DNA of 35,585 nt from Mesostigma viride (Eukaryota; Streptophyta; Mesostigmatophyceae; Mesostigmatales; Mesostigmataceae). The stretch is from contig RPFO01000744.1 in the NCBI GenBank assembly GCA_009746045.1, forward strand, positions 1,343,635 to 1,379,219, given 5' to 3'. Within the stretch, counting starts at the first letter, position 1. Each line of letters opens with the position of its first letter. Below are positions 1 to 9,640 of this stretch, in pieces. The position numbers were made by a program, and so were the translations under genes. The notes under the pieces are model-generated. The model was not told where the DNA came from. It worked only from the letters and a program-made list of their open reading frames with translations, and did not search any database.

Positions 1-1
1 G

Positions 2-277
2 ATTTTTGGGTCCAATGGCAAGGGGGGAGGGGCGGATGGGCCCTCGGCGGTTGAGAAGGTAGCGGAGATGGGGGCAGCTGGAAAGCGGTTGCAAGGGGGC
101 GATGTGGAGGTGCACGGAGGGGCGGCGAAGGAGAGGGGGAAGGGGGAGGGGGGAGCGGGGCAGGGGTTGGCGAGGGAGGGCAGAGAGGGTGGTGGCGCGG
201 TGGGTGGCGTAGGGGATGGACCAGGGGCGGGCCGACAGGCATTGAAGCAGCAGCCACGGGACGAGAAGAGGCGGAAG
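2..277 (+). CDS. Gly/Arg-rich tail exon of the repeat-exon gene (5' partial)
   Basis: The reading frame is open from the left window edge and ends in the charged stretch EKRRK at a good donor (AAG|GTATGC, 278). If not spliced, it stops at 284-286. It is rich in Gly, Ala, Glu and Arg, like the tails of the two following blocks, and it ends in phase 0 as they do. The domain that should precede the tail lies outside the window. The assignment rests on composition and splice phase, not on a recognisable domain. Confidence 0.4.
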
Positions 278-3200
278 GTATGCTAACGTACTTGGATGCC
301 AACATGCCTCATGTATGTTAGAATGTTGGTTATTGATGACTTAAAGTCCTGTGTTGGGTCCGACGGCACCCTCCGACGTTTCCGACGCGTCGTGACGCCG
401 TTTCGCGGCCTTGAGCTCCCGACGCGAATCCGACGCCGCCGACGGCGACGCGGACGCGTGGGCCTGGAGCTGCAGAGTCTTGAACACCAAGTCAGCAACA
501 CGTACATGTCATCCGGTCAACTGAACTATACTATGCGTCCAAGCTGGCGAGGGAACCGACATTAGAATTTCATCATTGGTAGATACTTGGTTACAATTTG
601 CACGCCCGGCCAAGTGACGCTAGCAAGGTTGTACCCTGGACGTCGGTTTCGGCGTCGGATTCCACCCCCCGGGTATCTGACGTCGGTTTCCCCCCCTGAG
701 TTTCTGACTTTGCCTACGTCTGACCCAACACGGCTTAAGTCCCATCGGCAGGTTGTGTGCATTTGAAGTTCGTGGTCTTTGCTTCAAAATATATTTGAAC
801 CCAAGTTTCACTCAGTCCTCTCATTCCTCTGCTTTATATCAATCGTTGGTTTTCTGCCCGTGGTTAGAGAAGGTATTGGATATACTACAGGCTGTTGGAT
901 ACATGTATAGGCTGTTGAATATACTATAGGCTGCTGGATACATATACAGGCTGTTGGATACATGTATAGGCTGTTGAATATACTACAGGCTGTTCGATAC
1001 ATAGTCAGTGTAGTTGTATCATTCTCGTATGTTGTTGCAGTCTCACGTTGTATGATTATGAATAACACTTTGCTTCTCTTTGTGCCCATGCACGTGGCCC
1101 GTGTACGCTCGCGCATGACCTCATCGTCCTTCCCCAGGCGCATGCATGCGCGTGCGCAGTCACTCACCTATCCTTTCACCCATCCTTTTCTTTTTGTGCC
1201 CATGCAACTGAACGGATGACAATGCCCACACGTATCACTTTCGTTCTTGTCTCACTTAACATCGTTTCCCCTATCGTTTGTGTGCGTGCGCAGTCACTAG
1301 CGGGCCACGCGCCGCCACCCTCGCCCCCCCTGTCGGACTGGCAGGCGCTTCTATCACACGTCCCCACGCTTTACGTGCTCGACGAGACCGGGACCTGGCT
1401 CACGCTCGAGCTCCCAAGCTACGAGCCAGCGCCTGCAGCGAACAAGGATGGCCGCAAGAAAGCACCCACGCCTGAGATAACCCCCCTTCCCCGGCCCCTA
1501 CCCCAAACGCATATCGTGGAGGGTGGGGGGGGCGCCGTTGCGGCCTCGGCAACCCCAGCCTCCCTGCGGGTGCAAGCAGTAGGATTGTCAGGCAAGCAAC
1601 GCACGGCCTCCGTCAGTCTCTTGCCGCCATCTTCCAAGTCACCCGGATGTGGTAATCCGACGACAGTGACCGATGCGAGGGAGCCTGCAACCGGGGGCGC
1701 TCTATTCGGCCCCAAGTCATCTGGCCCGCTGGCATCGGCCTCGCCAGTGGACCAGCTCACCCAGGCCGGACATTCAACCCAGCCCTCCCCTACTGGCCAG
1801 CAGGGGAAGAGCTCGCAAAAAGCCTGCCGGCCCTCGCACGCGTCACCATCGGAGCAACCCCAGGGGGCTGTTATTGTCAACAGCGGCGCCCTGGGCCAGC
1901 TTTCCTCTGGCCCGCCCTGCGCGGGCATTGACCGCCGTTTAAAGGGCGAGGATGAGGGCGAGGTCGAGGGGAGAAAGCGGCCTCGCGAAGGGGATGGCGG
2001 TAAGGGAGGCGGCAAGGGCACCGGGGTGGCTTTGCCGCCGCCAGAGCAGCAGGAGTGTCTTAAGGGAAATAAGCAACGACTCCTGCTGAGCGGGGTGTCA
2101 CTTCCTGGAGATGCGACGGATGGTGCTGTTGAGCTGGGCCGGGCGGCACCGATGGCATCCGCGGGCTGGGCACTGTACCCCGCCGACCGGTCACTATACC
2201 CTCTCGTGCGGCCCCTGTTTACTGCCGAGGGGGACCAGCTGTGGGTGACAGCCAACGGGAGCGGGCTTCAAGAGGCCTGGCTGGCCATGTATGCTCTCTC
2301 GGTCCAGGAAAAGCGGTGGCGTGCAACAGAAGTGGTTCAGCACCCAGGCTACGCGCTGGCCGCGCGGACAATCCGCGCGTGGGTGCCGCATCTGGGGGGA
2401 GAGAGTGCGCGGGCGGTCCGGCACCTGTGGCAGTCGGTGGAGGACAAAGCGGCGGTCGTGGCGGCGGCGTGGGAAGACTGTGCGGCGGCTGACCAAGAGG
2501 GGAATGATGGGGATGAGCGGGGGGAGGTCGGAGGGATGGGGCTTGGAGAGGCGGTTGGCTTCCGGAGTGGCAGTGGGGGGGATATGGGGGGGGCGCGGGG
2601 GATGCCAGGGCAAAGGGAGGAGGGCGGTTCGGCGCGAGGTGCGGGAGCCACCAGTGGGGTCGGAGCGCGCCCAGGGGCGCAAGGGAAGGCCCAGAAGGAC
2701 GGCCAGAAAACCAGCGAGGGGAAGCCAGGGAAAAAGGTAGGGGGTTGCGTGGGAGGTTGAGTAACGAAGGATGAGACTGCTAGGAGTTTAAGAGTAACGG
2801 ATTAACCACGACACGGAGCGTGACCCGGGGAAGAGAGTAAAGGGGTGGGAGGAAAGGGATGAAAGGTGAAGATCAAGTGCGGGTCATGCGATGGGACCAA
2901 GTTGTTGACCGTCCTAGGAGAGTTGGTGAGAGAGAATAGGGGGAGGACAGAGGGAGGGATAGGGACTAGAATGGGGGACAATATGGAAGGGATAGTGGAG
3001 TAGAATGGGGGGCAGTATAGTTTGGTGGCAGGGGAGTGACGAAGAGAAAATTCTTAACCCATTATGACCCGAATGTATATTAACCCATCTCAAGCGAGTG
3101 GTGGCGGCCGAGATTGGGGGCCATCTGCGTACGCGACGCTATACTCCATTTGGCTATATTCGCTACATTGGCTACATTGGCTGTGTTGGCTATATTGGAG

Positions 3201-5703
3201 CACCTCGGAGTAGTTTGTTTCATGCCAGCTCACAACGCGAAATGTTTCCACAATTGGGATTGGTCCGCCTTCAACTAGATATTTTTGTTGGTATATCAGT
3301 AGCATTTACCATAACCCCCTTCATCTACCTGATTCTCAAATGAAGGGGCAATCTGTGTTGCTTCATGGCCTGTCGACACATGCTTCTGACTCATTCATTC
3401 AGATTGCTACTAACTGTTTATGTAGCCACATTCCACAGCAGTCTCCTTCCTTTCGCGCATGTAGACTCCCCTACTGGGTCCATATTTCTTGCACTCTTCT
3501 CTCCTTTCCATGCTCCTCACCCTTCCCTTTTCCCCGCAGGCCTGCACTCCTGATGTTTGATTCATTCTTGATCATAAAGGCATTGCAAGGCGTCCCCTAA
3601 CAGCCAAAAACAGCCAAAGCGCAAGCCGTTGACCCCGTTCTCAGATCCTACCTCGTGTGGCTGAATCCCCGCACCAAAATTTGCGACTGACTCTTGGTCC
3701 TCGGCTTTCGCTTGACTCTCTCTCGGCTGCTTTTTTTTTTTTTTTTTTTTTTCGCTTCTCTCTGCCCACGCCTCATGCCCTGGCACCCATGGCACCAGGC
3801 CAAGATCGAAACCGCGGCGCCAGCTGTTGACACGCCGTCGCGGCCCACCCGCGCCCACCTGGCATCTCCCACCTCAAAGCAAACCATGGCGGACCACAAG
3901 AACAACTTCGGGGCAGTTGCCCCTGGTCCCACCCGAGGAGTTGCCACCCAAGGAGCGTCCTCGGCTGCCGCCACGCATGGCCCGCCCGTGGCCTCCCTCT
4001 CCATGGGGACAGCTGAGACCACTAATAAAACTGCCACTTTTGCTTCTGCTACGATCAATAAGAGCCGCACTGGCAATGCGAATGCAGGCAGCAGCAGCAA
4101 CAACAAGAATAAGACGAGTGCTAGCAATAACGACACTAATAATAGCCATAATAATGACGTCAGCGGCAGGATCTCGGACGGGTTTGGCATCCCCCCGCTG
4201 TCCTCCTGGGAACCGTTCCTGACCCAGGTCCCTCGCTGGCTCGCCTTCTACAAGACCAACGCGCACCTCGCGCGGCTCCAAGTCCCGCTCTCCCAGCACC
4301 AGCGGCGCGAGGGGCTCTCCATCTGCCCCCTGGTTCGCCCCGACGGCTCCCCCGTGCTCGTCCGGCCAGACGCTGCGGGGATGCGGCATGTCTGGCTGCT
4401 GGCATTCGCGCTCACTGTGCGGGATCCACGCTGGCAGGCCACAGCGATGGTCCAGCACGAGGGGTACATGCTCGCGGCGCGGACGTACGCGGGGTGGGCC
4501 CGGGGCGCCCAGGTCTCGCCCGCCGACGCTGCGCTGGGGTTGTGGATGGATGCAGGCGATCGGGCGAGGCTCCTTCGGGCAGCAGTCACGGAGGTAGAGG
4601 CCGTCAGGGGGCCTGATAGGGAGAGGGACCATGGCAGGGATGCGAATGGGTCCGGCTTGGCTGAGGGTTCCCTGGGACGGCAGCTGGAGAGCCATGCCAG
4701 GACGGCGGACCCTCATACCGGGATGGTGGGAGGGCCAAGTGAGCCGGTCGTGGGGGCGGGGTGCGGGGCAGATGCAGGTCCCTCGGTTGGGACCTTCCTC
4801 AAGCCGCGACCCTCGGCCATGGGGACACGTGGCCACGGCCAAAGAGTTGGGCCGAACGAGGATAGAGTCGTGCCCGAGGGGGGGGAGGGCCGACCGAGAG
4901 GAGGAGGGGCAAAGGACGATGATGACAGGGGTGGGGTGTCTAGAGGGGTGGAGGCCCAGCGGGGGAATCTCCGGTATGGGCAAGGGGGTGCAGGTATGGG
5001 CAAGGGAGTGGGGGTGCCTGCGGGGGGCTCTGGAGAGCGAGAGCTGATGGCAGGGGAGGGCCGAGGCGCAGCGGGGTTAAGGGCCAGGGGCCTGGTAAGT
5101 AGTTTGAATTTCCATGTTCATTGTATCTTTGGTTTTCTTAATTTATCTAACGTGTCATTCAGAGGTGAGACAGGTTTTGTTGGTCGGAACTTCTCTTGCT
5201 CAGAGTGTTTCCAAAGTTACGCGGAACTTCCCTTGCTCAGAGTGTTTCCGGAGTCACTTGCATATTTGAAAATGAGATTATCCTAGTACTCCGTCTCATG
5301 CCTCGAGCACTTACTTGCTTAGTTATTTACTTACTTACCTACCTACCTACCTACCTACCTACCTACCTACCTACCTACCTACCTACCTACCTACCTACCT
5401 ACCTACCTACCTACCTACCTACCTACCTACCTACCTACCTACCTACCTACCTACCTACCTACCTACCTACCTACCTACCTACCTACCTACCTACCTACCT
5501 ACCTACCTACCTACCTACCTACCTACCTACCTACCTACCTACCTACCTACCTACCTACCTACCTACCTACCTACCTACCTACCTACCTACCTACCTACCT
5601 ACCTACCTACCTACCTACCTACCTACCTACCTACCTACCTACCTACCTACCTACCTACCTACCTACCTACCTACCTACCTACCTACCTACCTACCTACCT
5701 ACC

Positions 5704-5796
<93 letters not shown>

Positions 5797-7204
5797 GCTT
5801 ACTTACTTACTTACTTGCTTACCTACTTACTTACTTGCTTACCTACTTACTTACTTAATTTACTTACTTACCTACCTACCTACCTACCTACCGGAGCTAT
5901 GTGCATTTTGTGGGCAAATATTGCGGTTGAAACAGGTCTGTTGGTAATCTCATGTGTTGTCAAAACTATCCACTGTTAATACTATGTAAGATGTCAACTG
6001 ACTCTAGTTTCACATGAACTGAGCTAATGGAAGTGCCAAACTGGGGTGCAGATCTAGGGCCGGTACTGTGGAAAATCCTCGCCAGAATTCTCACCCGCAT
6101 TTGCTCCCCCTGCCTCCCCTCCCCACCCCCCCATGCCCACCCCCCCACACCTTTACCGTTTCCAAAAAAATCATAAAGCAGGGCGCCCCCGCCACGGTGA
6201 CCTTTGACCCCACCTCCCCGCCCCCCTCCCTCCCCCCCCTCGACCACTGGCGGCCACTCCTCCACCACCGGCCGACCTACATCGCCTGGACACGCAACGT
6301 CGCCGCGCGCCGCATGATACTCAACGCGCCCGCGCCACCCGTGCCGCCGCCCAAGAAACCGTTTGTGGTGCCGCTGCGAGACGCGGACGGCTCCCACCGC
6401 TCCTTCAAGTACGACAGCCGCGGCCTGCGTGCCATGTGGGTGTGCGCGTACGTGCACTCGGTACGGGACCATGCCTGGCGCCTGTCCCGCATGGTTGCAC
6501 ACCCGGCGTATGCGCTTGCAGCTAAGAGCATCCGCGCGTGGGCGTGGGCGTGGGGGGCGCAGGCCCGGCTGCTCACGCCGTCGCACGACAGCCGTACCCA
6601 GGGTCAGGCTGGGTTGACGACCCCATCGTCGCGGTCCGCGGTGCAAGGCATCTCGTCATCACTTGCACCGGCAGTGGTTACGTCGACAGCATCAGCAATC
6701 GTTACGCATGCGCCGTCGTCCGCAGCAGCAGCGGCTGCGCATGGCCACGACGGGGCGGCCCCAGGAGGGGGCCCCGAGGCTGGGAGAGCCGGCAATCTGA
6801 AGCGGGCACGAGAGGGGGTCAGTAACGGTGGGGGGATAGGAGCAGGAGGAGATGTTCATGTACTGACGGTTTCTAACTTGAGGGCAGAAGAGATCGAGGA
6901 GTTACTGGACGGTGCCCAGGTACTCGAGGAGGAGTGTCCAGACCCGCTGGAGATCGACGCGGTGATGCGGATGGCGGTGGCAGACGCGGCGCTGTTGGAC
7001 GCGGGGCAGGCCCTGTGGGTCCCTGAGGGGGACGAGGGGGGGGACGCAGGGGAGGAGCAGGAAGGGGAGGTGGTGCAGGGGGAGGAGGGGGTCACGCGGG
7101 CGGCGCGGATGCGGGTGGTCCGAGCGGCTGCAACGTGGAGGTATGATCTCAGAATAGACGACATGGGGTACATATGTGGGCGTATATATGTTCCGTACAC
7201 ATAA
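2..7204 (+). CDS. Multi-exon gene of repeated large exons, unknown function, 5' partial
   Basis: I do not recognise this family. Four coding blocks on the same strand can be spliced with phase-0 junctions throughout: 2-277, 1294-2736, 3799-5094 and about 6086-7204. Donors are AAG|GTATGC, AAG|GTAGGG and CTG|GTAAGT; acceptors are GTGCGCAG at 1293, CACCAG at 3798, and CGCCAG at 6085 or AAAGCAG at 6181. The last three blocks share a two-part domain: a short segment (PPLSxWxPxL) and a segment ending W(R/Q)xxxMVxHxxYxLAA(R/K)(T/S)xRAW. A Gly/Glu/Arg-rich disordered tail follows. The last block has no ATG before its domain, which argues for an exon rather than a separate gene. The alternative is four tandem paralogues, the second starting at ATG 1216 and the third at ATG 3886. 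No enzymatic motif, membrane segment or targeting signal is convincing for the family as a whole. Confidence 0.5.
341..739. mobile_element. Candidate MITE with terminal inverted repeats
   Basis: The left end (GTGTTGGGTCCGACG, about 350-365) is nearly the reverse complement of the right end (CGTCTGACCCAACAC, about 717-731). Both ends are bordered by CTTAA-containing sequence, which could be a target-site duplication. That word is itself palindromic, so it cannot be told apart from part of the inverted repeat. The interior has repeated CCGACGT words on both strands and no transposase frame. The size of about 400 bp suits a non-autonomous DNA transposon. The superfamily is not assigned. Confidence 0.4.
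872..1003. repeat. 20-bp minisatellite, about 6 copies
   Basis: Diverged units of 19-20 bp share the core AGGCTGTTG(G/A)ATA followed alternately by CATGTAT and TACTA. It lies in the first predicted intron of the repeat-exon gene. Confidence 0.75.
1294..2736 (+). CDS. Repeat exon A: split domain plus Gly-rich tail
   Basis: The exon is 481 codons between acceptor GTGCGCAG and donor AAG|GTAGGG, phase 0 at both ends. The first domain segment (LSDWQALLSHVPTLYV) lies at about 1330-1416. The second (from GWALYPADRS to ARTIRAW) lies at about 2164-2388. They are separated by roughly 245 residues of Pro/Ser/Gly-rich low-complexity sequence that exons B and C lack. A Gly/Glu-rich tail follows. If unspliced, the frame extends from ATG 1216 to a stop at 2758-2760. 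That version starts with a hydrophobic stretch (TFVLVSLNIVSPIVCVRA) resembling a signal peptide, so a separate secreted protein of 514 residues cannot be excluded. Function unknown. Confidence 0.55.
2761..3798 (+). other. Intron or spacer without genes
   Basis: No coding sequence is supported. It shows purine-rich sequence (2820-3050), a small run of 9-bp TACATTGGC-like repeats (about 3155-3200), and a 22-23 bp poly-T tract at about 3730-3752 followed by a pyrimidine-rich stretch, which fits the 3' end of an intron with acceptor at 3798. Confidence 0.45.
3799..5094 (+). CDS. Repeat exon B: complete domain plus Gly-rich tail
   Basis: The exon is 432 codons from acceptor CACCAG to a strong donor CTG|GTAAGT, phase 0 at both ends. 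The N-terminal part is Ala/Thr/Pro-rich, then Asn/Ser-rich low complexity (about 4060-4160). The domain follows without a large insertion: PPLSSWEPFLTQVPRWL (about 4192) and then PLVRP, VRDPRWQATAMVQHEGY and LAARTYAGW (about 4320-4500). The tail is Gly/Arg/Asp-rich. An ATG at 3886 in good context (AACCATGGC) is in frame and would be the start if this is a gene of its own. Without splicing at 5095 the frame runs into intron-like sequence and stops at 5284-5286. Confidence 0.55.
5095..6085 (+). other. Intron or spacer containing tetranucleotide array
   Basis: It begins with the donor GTAAGT. A short duplication GCGGAACTTC(C/T)CTTGCTCAGAG occurs near 5186 and 5220, then the large tetranucleotide microsatellite. 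The final 190 bp show no coding sequence. Possible acceptors are CGCCAG (6085) and AAAGCAG (6181), both keeping phase 0. Confidence 0.45.
5327..5893. repeat. Compound tetranucleotide microsatellite (ACCT)n-(ACTT)n-(ACCT)n
   Basis: An almost perfect ACCT tract of about 368 bp (roughly 92 units, 5337-5704) is followed by about 155 bp of ACTT units with a few GCTT interruptions and then a short return to ACCT. The forward strand is pyrimidine-rich. It has no stop codon in any forward frame, so the long TYLP/TYLL reading frames across it are artefacts. Confidence 0.97.
6086..7204 (+). CDS. Repeat exon C: domain plus acidic C-terminus, terminal exon
   Basis: The domain is compact: PPLDHWRPLLHHRPTY (about 6235), then PLRDADGS, VRDHAWRLSRMVAHPAYA and LAAKSIRAW (about 6358-6543). 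An Ala/Ser/Gly-rich linker follows, and then an acidic segment (about 6885-7110) not seen in exons A and B, ending at TAA 7202-7204. There is no ATG in this frame before the domain, so the block must be joined to upstream sequence. The acceptor is either CGCCAG at 6085 or AAAGCAG at 6181; both give phase 0. The distinct acidic end and lack of a matching phase-0 donor near the end fit a terminal coding exon. Function unknown. Confidence 0.55.
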   Translation, partial: NSHPHLLPLPPLPTPPCPPPHTFTVSKKIIKQGAPATVTFDPTSPPPSLPPLDHWRPLLHHRPTYIAWTRNVAARRMILNAPAPPVPPPKKPFVVPLRDADGSHRSFKYDSRGLRAMWVCAYVHSVRDHAWRLSRMVAHPAYALAAKSIRAWAWAWGAQARLLTPSHDSRTQGQAGLTTPSSRSAVQGISSSLAPAVVTSTASAIVTHAPSSAAAAAAHGHDGAAPGGGPEAGRAGNLKRAREGVSNGGGIGAGGDVHVLTVSNLRAEEIEELLDGAQVLEEECPDPLEIDAVMRMAVADAALLDAGQALWVPEGDEGGDAGEEQEGEVVQGEEGVTRAARMRVVRAAATWRYDLRIDDMGYICGRIYVPYT

Positions 7205-8615
7205 GGAATCGACGTGGCCTTGTGTTATGGAACGACGTGGGATGTAGCGGAGGCCTTGTTCAGTCGCTGTGCTCGGTTTGCTCTTACTTCTCTTTATACT
7301 CAGTCAGATGCGCAGGCGGTCGCTACGTTTGCTCAGACCAGTCAGTGTGAGCGTACGGCAGATGGGCCCAGGCTGTCGTTGTTACAGGAACTGGCGATTG
7401 GTGGTAGACGGAGACCAAGTGTGCCCACAATCACGACCACGGCAGATATACTAAACTGCTACCCTAGTGTGCAACACTGCCTTAGCTCCTACAGTAGTGC
7501 ACTGTTGTGATATATGGTCTTATTTGTAGGAGTGTGGACCGCATGAAAATGCGCTATTCACTTACAGAGAAGCATCTCTGCTGATCGGTAAGGATCACGT
7601 TCACACAGCACTGCCCATCCGATACCTTTGTATCTTCCCAGTGGTTGGTGTCTGTGTCACCCCCCCATAATCCTCCCCCCCCTCCCCCTTCCTGTCTGAC
7701 TCCATTCTGGCGTCTTTTTTCTTCACCCAACGTACGGTTGTTGCTGTCAGGCTGCTCCTATCGCCTGTTCCTGTAAACTATTTACACTTCCTAGATAATT
7801 GACCCGATGGACGTATGCATCCCTGCCGGTGCATACGTTTGGCGTCTGCCCTCTGCTGTCGATGCGCTTTTGCTCTTGCGCGCAGTGAGCCCACTCACGT
7901 TGAGTGAAGTGGATGCCATCTGACAGAGCCATGGAATGACGGTTTTCAACACTAAAATGCGGTTCCAGGGGGAGGTGGACGCCATGGGAGTGAATTGAGT
8001 GCTATGCCTGACAAAGCTAGGGCAGGGAGGTTGCGGTGTGTAGGGAGCCAGGAGGTGTTATTATGAAAGTTGTTTCAGTTAGGCCTGGGGTGAAGCTCTC
8101 TTGACATATTGAGTGAGACAACCGATGGTTTGTAGCAGAATGATTAATTTTCTCACCCAGTGTTTTCAGTGAGGGCAATAATGCCGCACTTGGCATGGTC
8201 CTAATCTATATTGTGTGCTGTATGATAGCATACCATTATGATCGGAGTTAGTGTTGCCCTCTGCGGTAGGGAGGTGTTATGTGCCTGAGGCTCAGTATGG
8301 TTTGGTTAGTAGGCCTGCGTGTGATTGGTAGTAAGGTGCGGCAACCAACGATGATAGTATGTCACCTATTGAGCTAGCCTGCCACAACGTGCCCCATGAA
8401 GATTAATTAAGAATGTCTCACTTAAAATTAATTAATTAATAAGAATTTAGAATATATATCCGTGGGTTTTTGTTCTCACGTGGCATGTCCCGGACCGCGC
8501 GCGGCGGGGGCGCCACCCGTGGACCTTCTGGGATAGGCTAGGCATGGATGTGTGCTACCCACGTCGCAATGGGCTCACGCCAGGGCAGCCCCATGGCATG
8601 TCTGACGTCATCTGG
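7205..8615. other. Intergenic, no supported gene
   Basis: No reading frame here resembles a protein. It has a C-rich patch near 7660-7690, and AT-rich TTAATTAA words near 8403-8440. A short frame at 8544-8747 ends inside the LINE 3' copy described next; only its last part looks like retroelement protein. Confidence 0.5.
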
Positions 8616-8855
8616 AGGCAGATGGTTCGCAAGGATAGGTGGCAGGTAGTCATGAAGGAGACCACCCCCAAGTCAGTAGGGGCTCCGCGTGTGACCAAGT
8701 ATGGCCTTCACAGTGATTCGGGCTGTGGTGCCCACAACCCCGTATAAACTAGGTCTTAGATAGCTAGAGCTTCCGTCCCATCCCATTCCATCCCACTCTC
8801 GACTGTACTGAGGCCGGACTTTTGCTCACGTAACGCTGTTACGTGTTAATTAATC
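8616..8855 (+). mobile_element. LINE 3' end, copy 1 (5'-truncated)
   Basis: It shares about 230 bp with copies at 8940 and 11702. The first part encodes a C-terminal peptide (RKDRWQVVMKETTPKSV, stop about 8747) like the end of LINE ORF2. A 3' UTR follows with a TCCATTCCATCCCA-like stretch, then a perfect hairpin (CACGTAAC, loop GCT, GTTACGTG at 8827-8845) and a TTAATTAAT tail. The 5' truncation and short repeated tail are typical of target-primed reverse transcription. Confidence 0.6.
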
Positions 8856-8905
8856 TCCGAGGGGAGCATATGTAACACATATCCCTGAGAAGGGGCATAT
8901 GGTTT
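8851..8905 (-). repeat. Opposite-strand TTAA-tailed repeat fragment, copy 1
   Basis: The segment after the TTAATTAAT tract (CTCCGAGGGGAGCATATGTA, then CACATATCCCTGAGAAGG) recurs at 18889-18927, and in part at 9337-9372. Read on the minus strand, each copy ends in the TTAA-rich tract, as a 3' end would. It abuts LINE copy 1 tail to tail. Confidence 0.45.
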
Positions 8906-8939
8906 TGCATTCTAGGCGACATCCTGCAGGTCTGTAATG

Positions 8940-9196
8940 TGGCGGCAGATGGTTCGCAAGGATAGATGGCAAGTAGTGATTCGAAGGAGACCACCCCCAA
9001 GTCTGTGGGGGCTCCGCGTGTGACCGCGTATGGCATTTGAACATAGCGATTCGGGCCGTGGCCGGTGCCTACAACCCTGTAACTAGGAACTAGAGAGCTA
9101 GCATCATCCATTCCATCCCATGTTCCCCTCACACTGAGTCCTGACTTATGCTCACGTGACGCAGTCAAGTGTACATTAATTAATTCAATTAATACT
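8940..9196 (+). mobile_element. LINE 3' end, copy 2 (5'-truncated)
   Basis: Same sequence as copies 1 and 3, starting with GGCAGATGGTTCGCAAGGAT. A two-base insertion (GTGATTCGAAGG against GTGATGAAGG) breaks the peptide frame. The terminal hairpin (9153-9171) carries one mismatch (CACGTGAC, GCA, GTCAAGTG). The tail is TTAATTAATTCAATTAAT. Confidence 0.6.
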
Positions 9197-9298
9197 ACCT
9201 CATCTCCCCTGACAATGTGGACAGCACTGGCCTTAGTATATGGCTAGCCCGATAGTACTCTACAAGACTTTTTCCTATATACAACTGTTTACCTAAAC

Positions 9299-9372
9299 GT
9301 AAAATTAAATTAAATTAAATTAAATTATAACATGTCTCCGTTGGGAGATCATGTAGCACAGATTCCAGGTTG
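9299..9372 (-). repeat. AATTA repeat tract with opposite-strand repeat fragment, copy 2
   Basis: About five TTAAA/AATTA units (9301-9328) are followed by a hairpin-like CTCCGTTGGGAG flanked by ACATG and CATGT, and then GTAGCACA. It matches the repeat at 18867-18935. Confidence 0.45.
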
Positions 9373-9451
9373 GATGGGTGGTGTGGAGGAAGCCGCGTAA
9401 TCGAACTAACCTAACTCTAAGCTATATCTAGTCTAGAAAAGCCTATCTACG

Positions 9452-9637
9452 CTACTCATCAAAATGGCTCCTCCTTTTGGGGGGAGGCGGCTTGCCCACA
9501 GGGGCTGGCGTGTGCGCCTTGACAATCTTCTTCCACCGCGTCTTGTCCTGCATGGCAGTCCAAAGACGGGAGAGAGAGTGGATGCGGTACTCAAACTGGG
9601 CTGGGACCACTAGGTCGTCCAGCAACATCTGGGTATA
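9452..9637 (-). pseudogene. LINE ORF2 C-terminus, fragment
   Basis: Reading the minus strand gives 61 codons and a TAG at 9452-9454. The sequence has the pattern seen at the end of LINE ORF2 proteins: YRIHSLSRLWTAMQDKTRW followed by a basic, Pro-rich tail (KPPPPKRR). It runs the same way as the RT fragment at 10770-11432. The frame is interrupted at about 9638 by sequence of a different retroelement. I infer that both pieces belonged to one LINE. Confidence 0.5.
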
Positions 9638-9640
9638 GGT

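Larger units (their letters stand above)
291..1293 (+). other. Intron or spacer with possible MITE and minisatellite
   Basis: No coding potential is supported here. It contains an inverted-repeat element (about 341-739), CG-rich CCGACG-type motifs, a 20-bp minisatellite (872-1003) and an imperfect duplication of about 110-130 bp: the string GCGTGCGCAGTCACT occurs at about 1151 and again at the predicted acceptor at 1293, and TTTGTGCCCATGCA occurs at about 1079 and about 1191. Confidence 0.45.

Noticed and set aside
3874-4983. Minus-strand 369-residue frame opposite exon B
   Set aside because: It is a shadow of a GC-rich exon. The plus frame has the domain shared with exons A and C; this one has no similarity to anything here.
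5196-5947. Long TYLPTYLP/TYLLTYLL reading frames
   Set aside because: They are translations of the ACCT/ACTT microsatellite, which has no stop codon in any forward frame.
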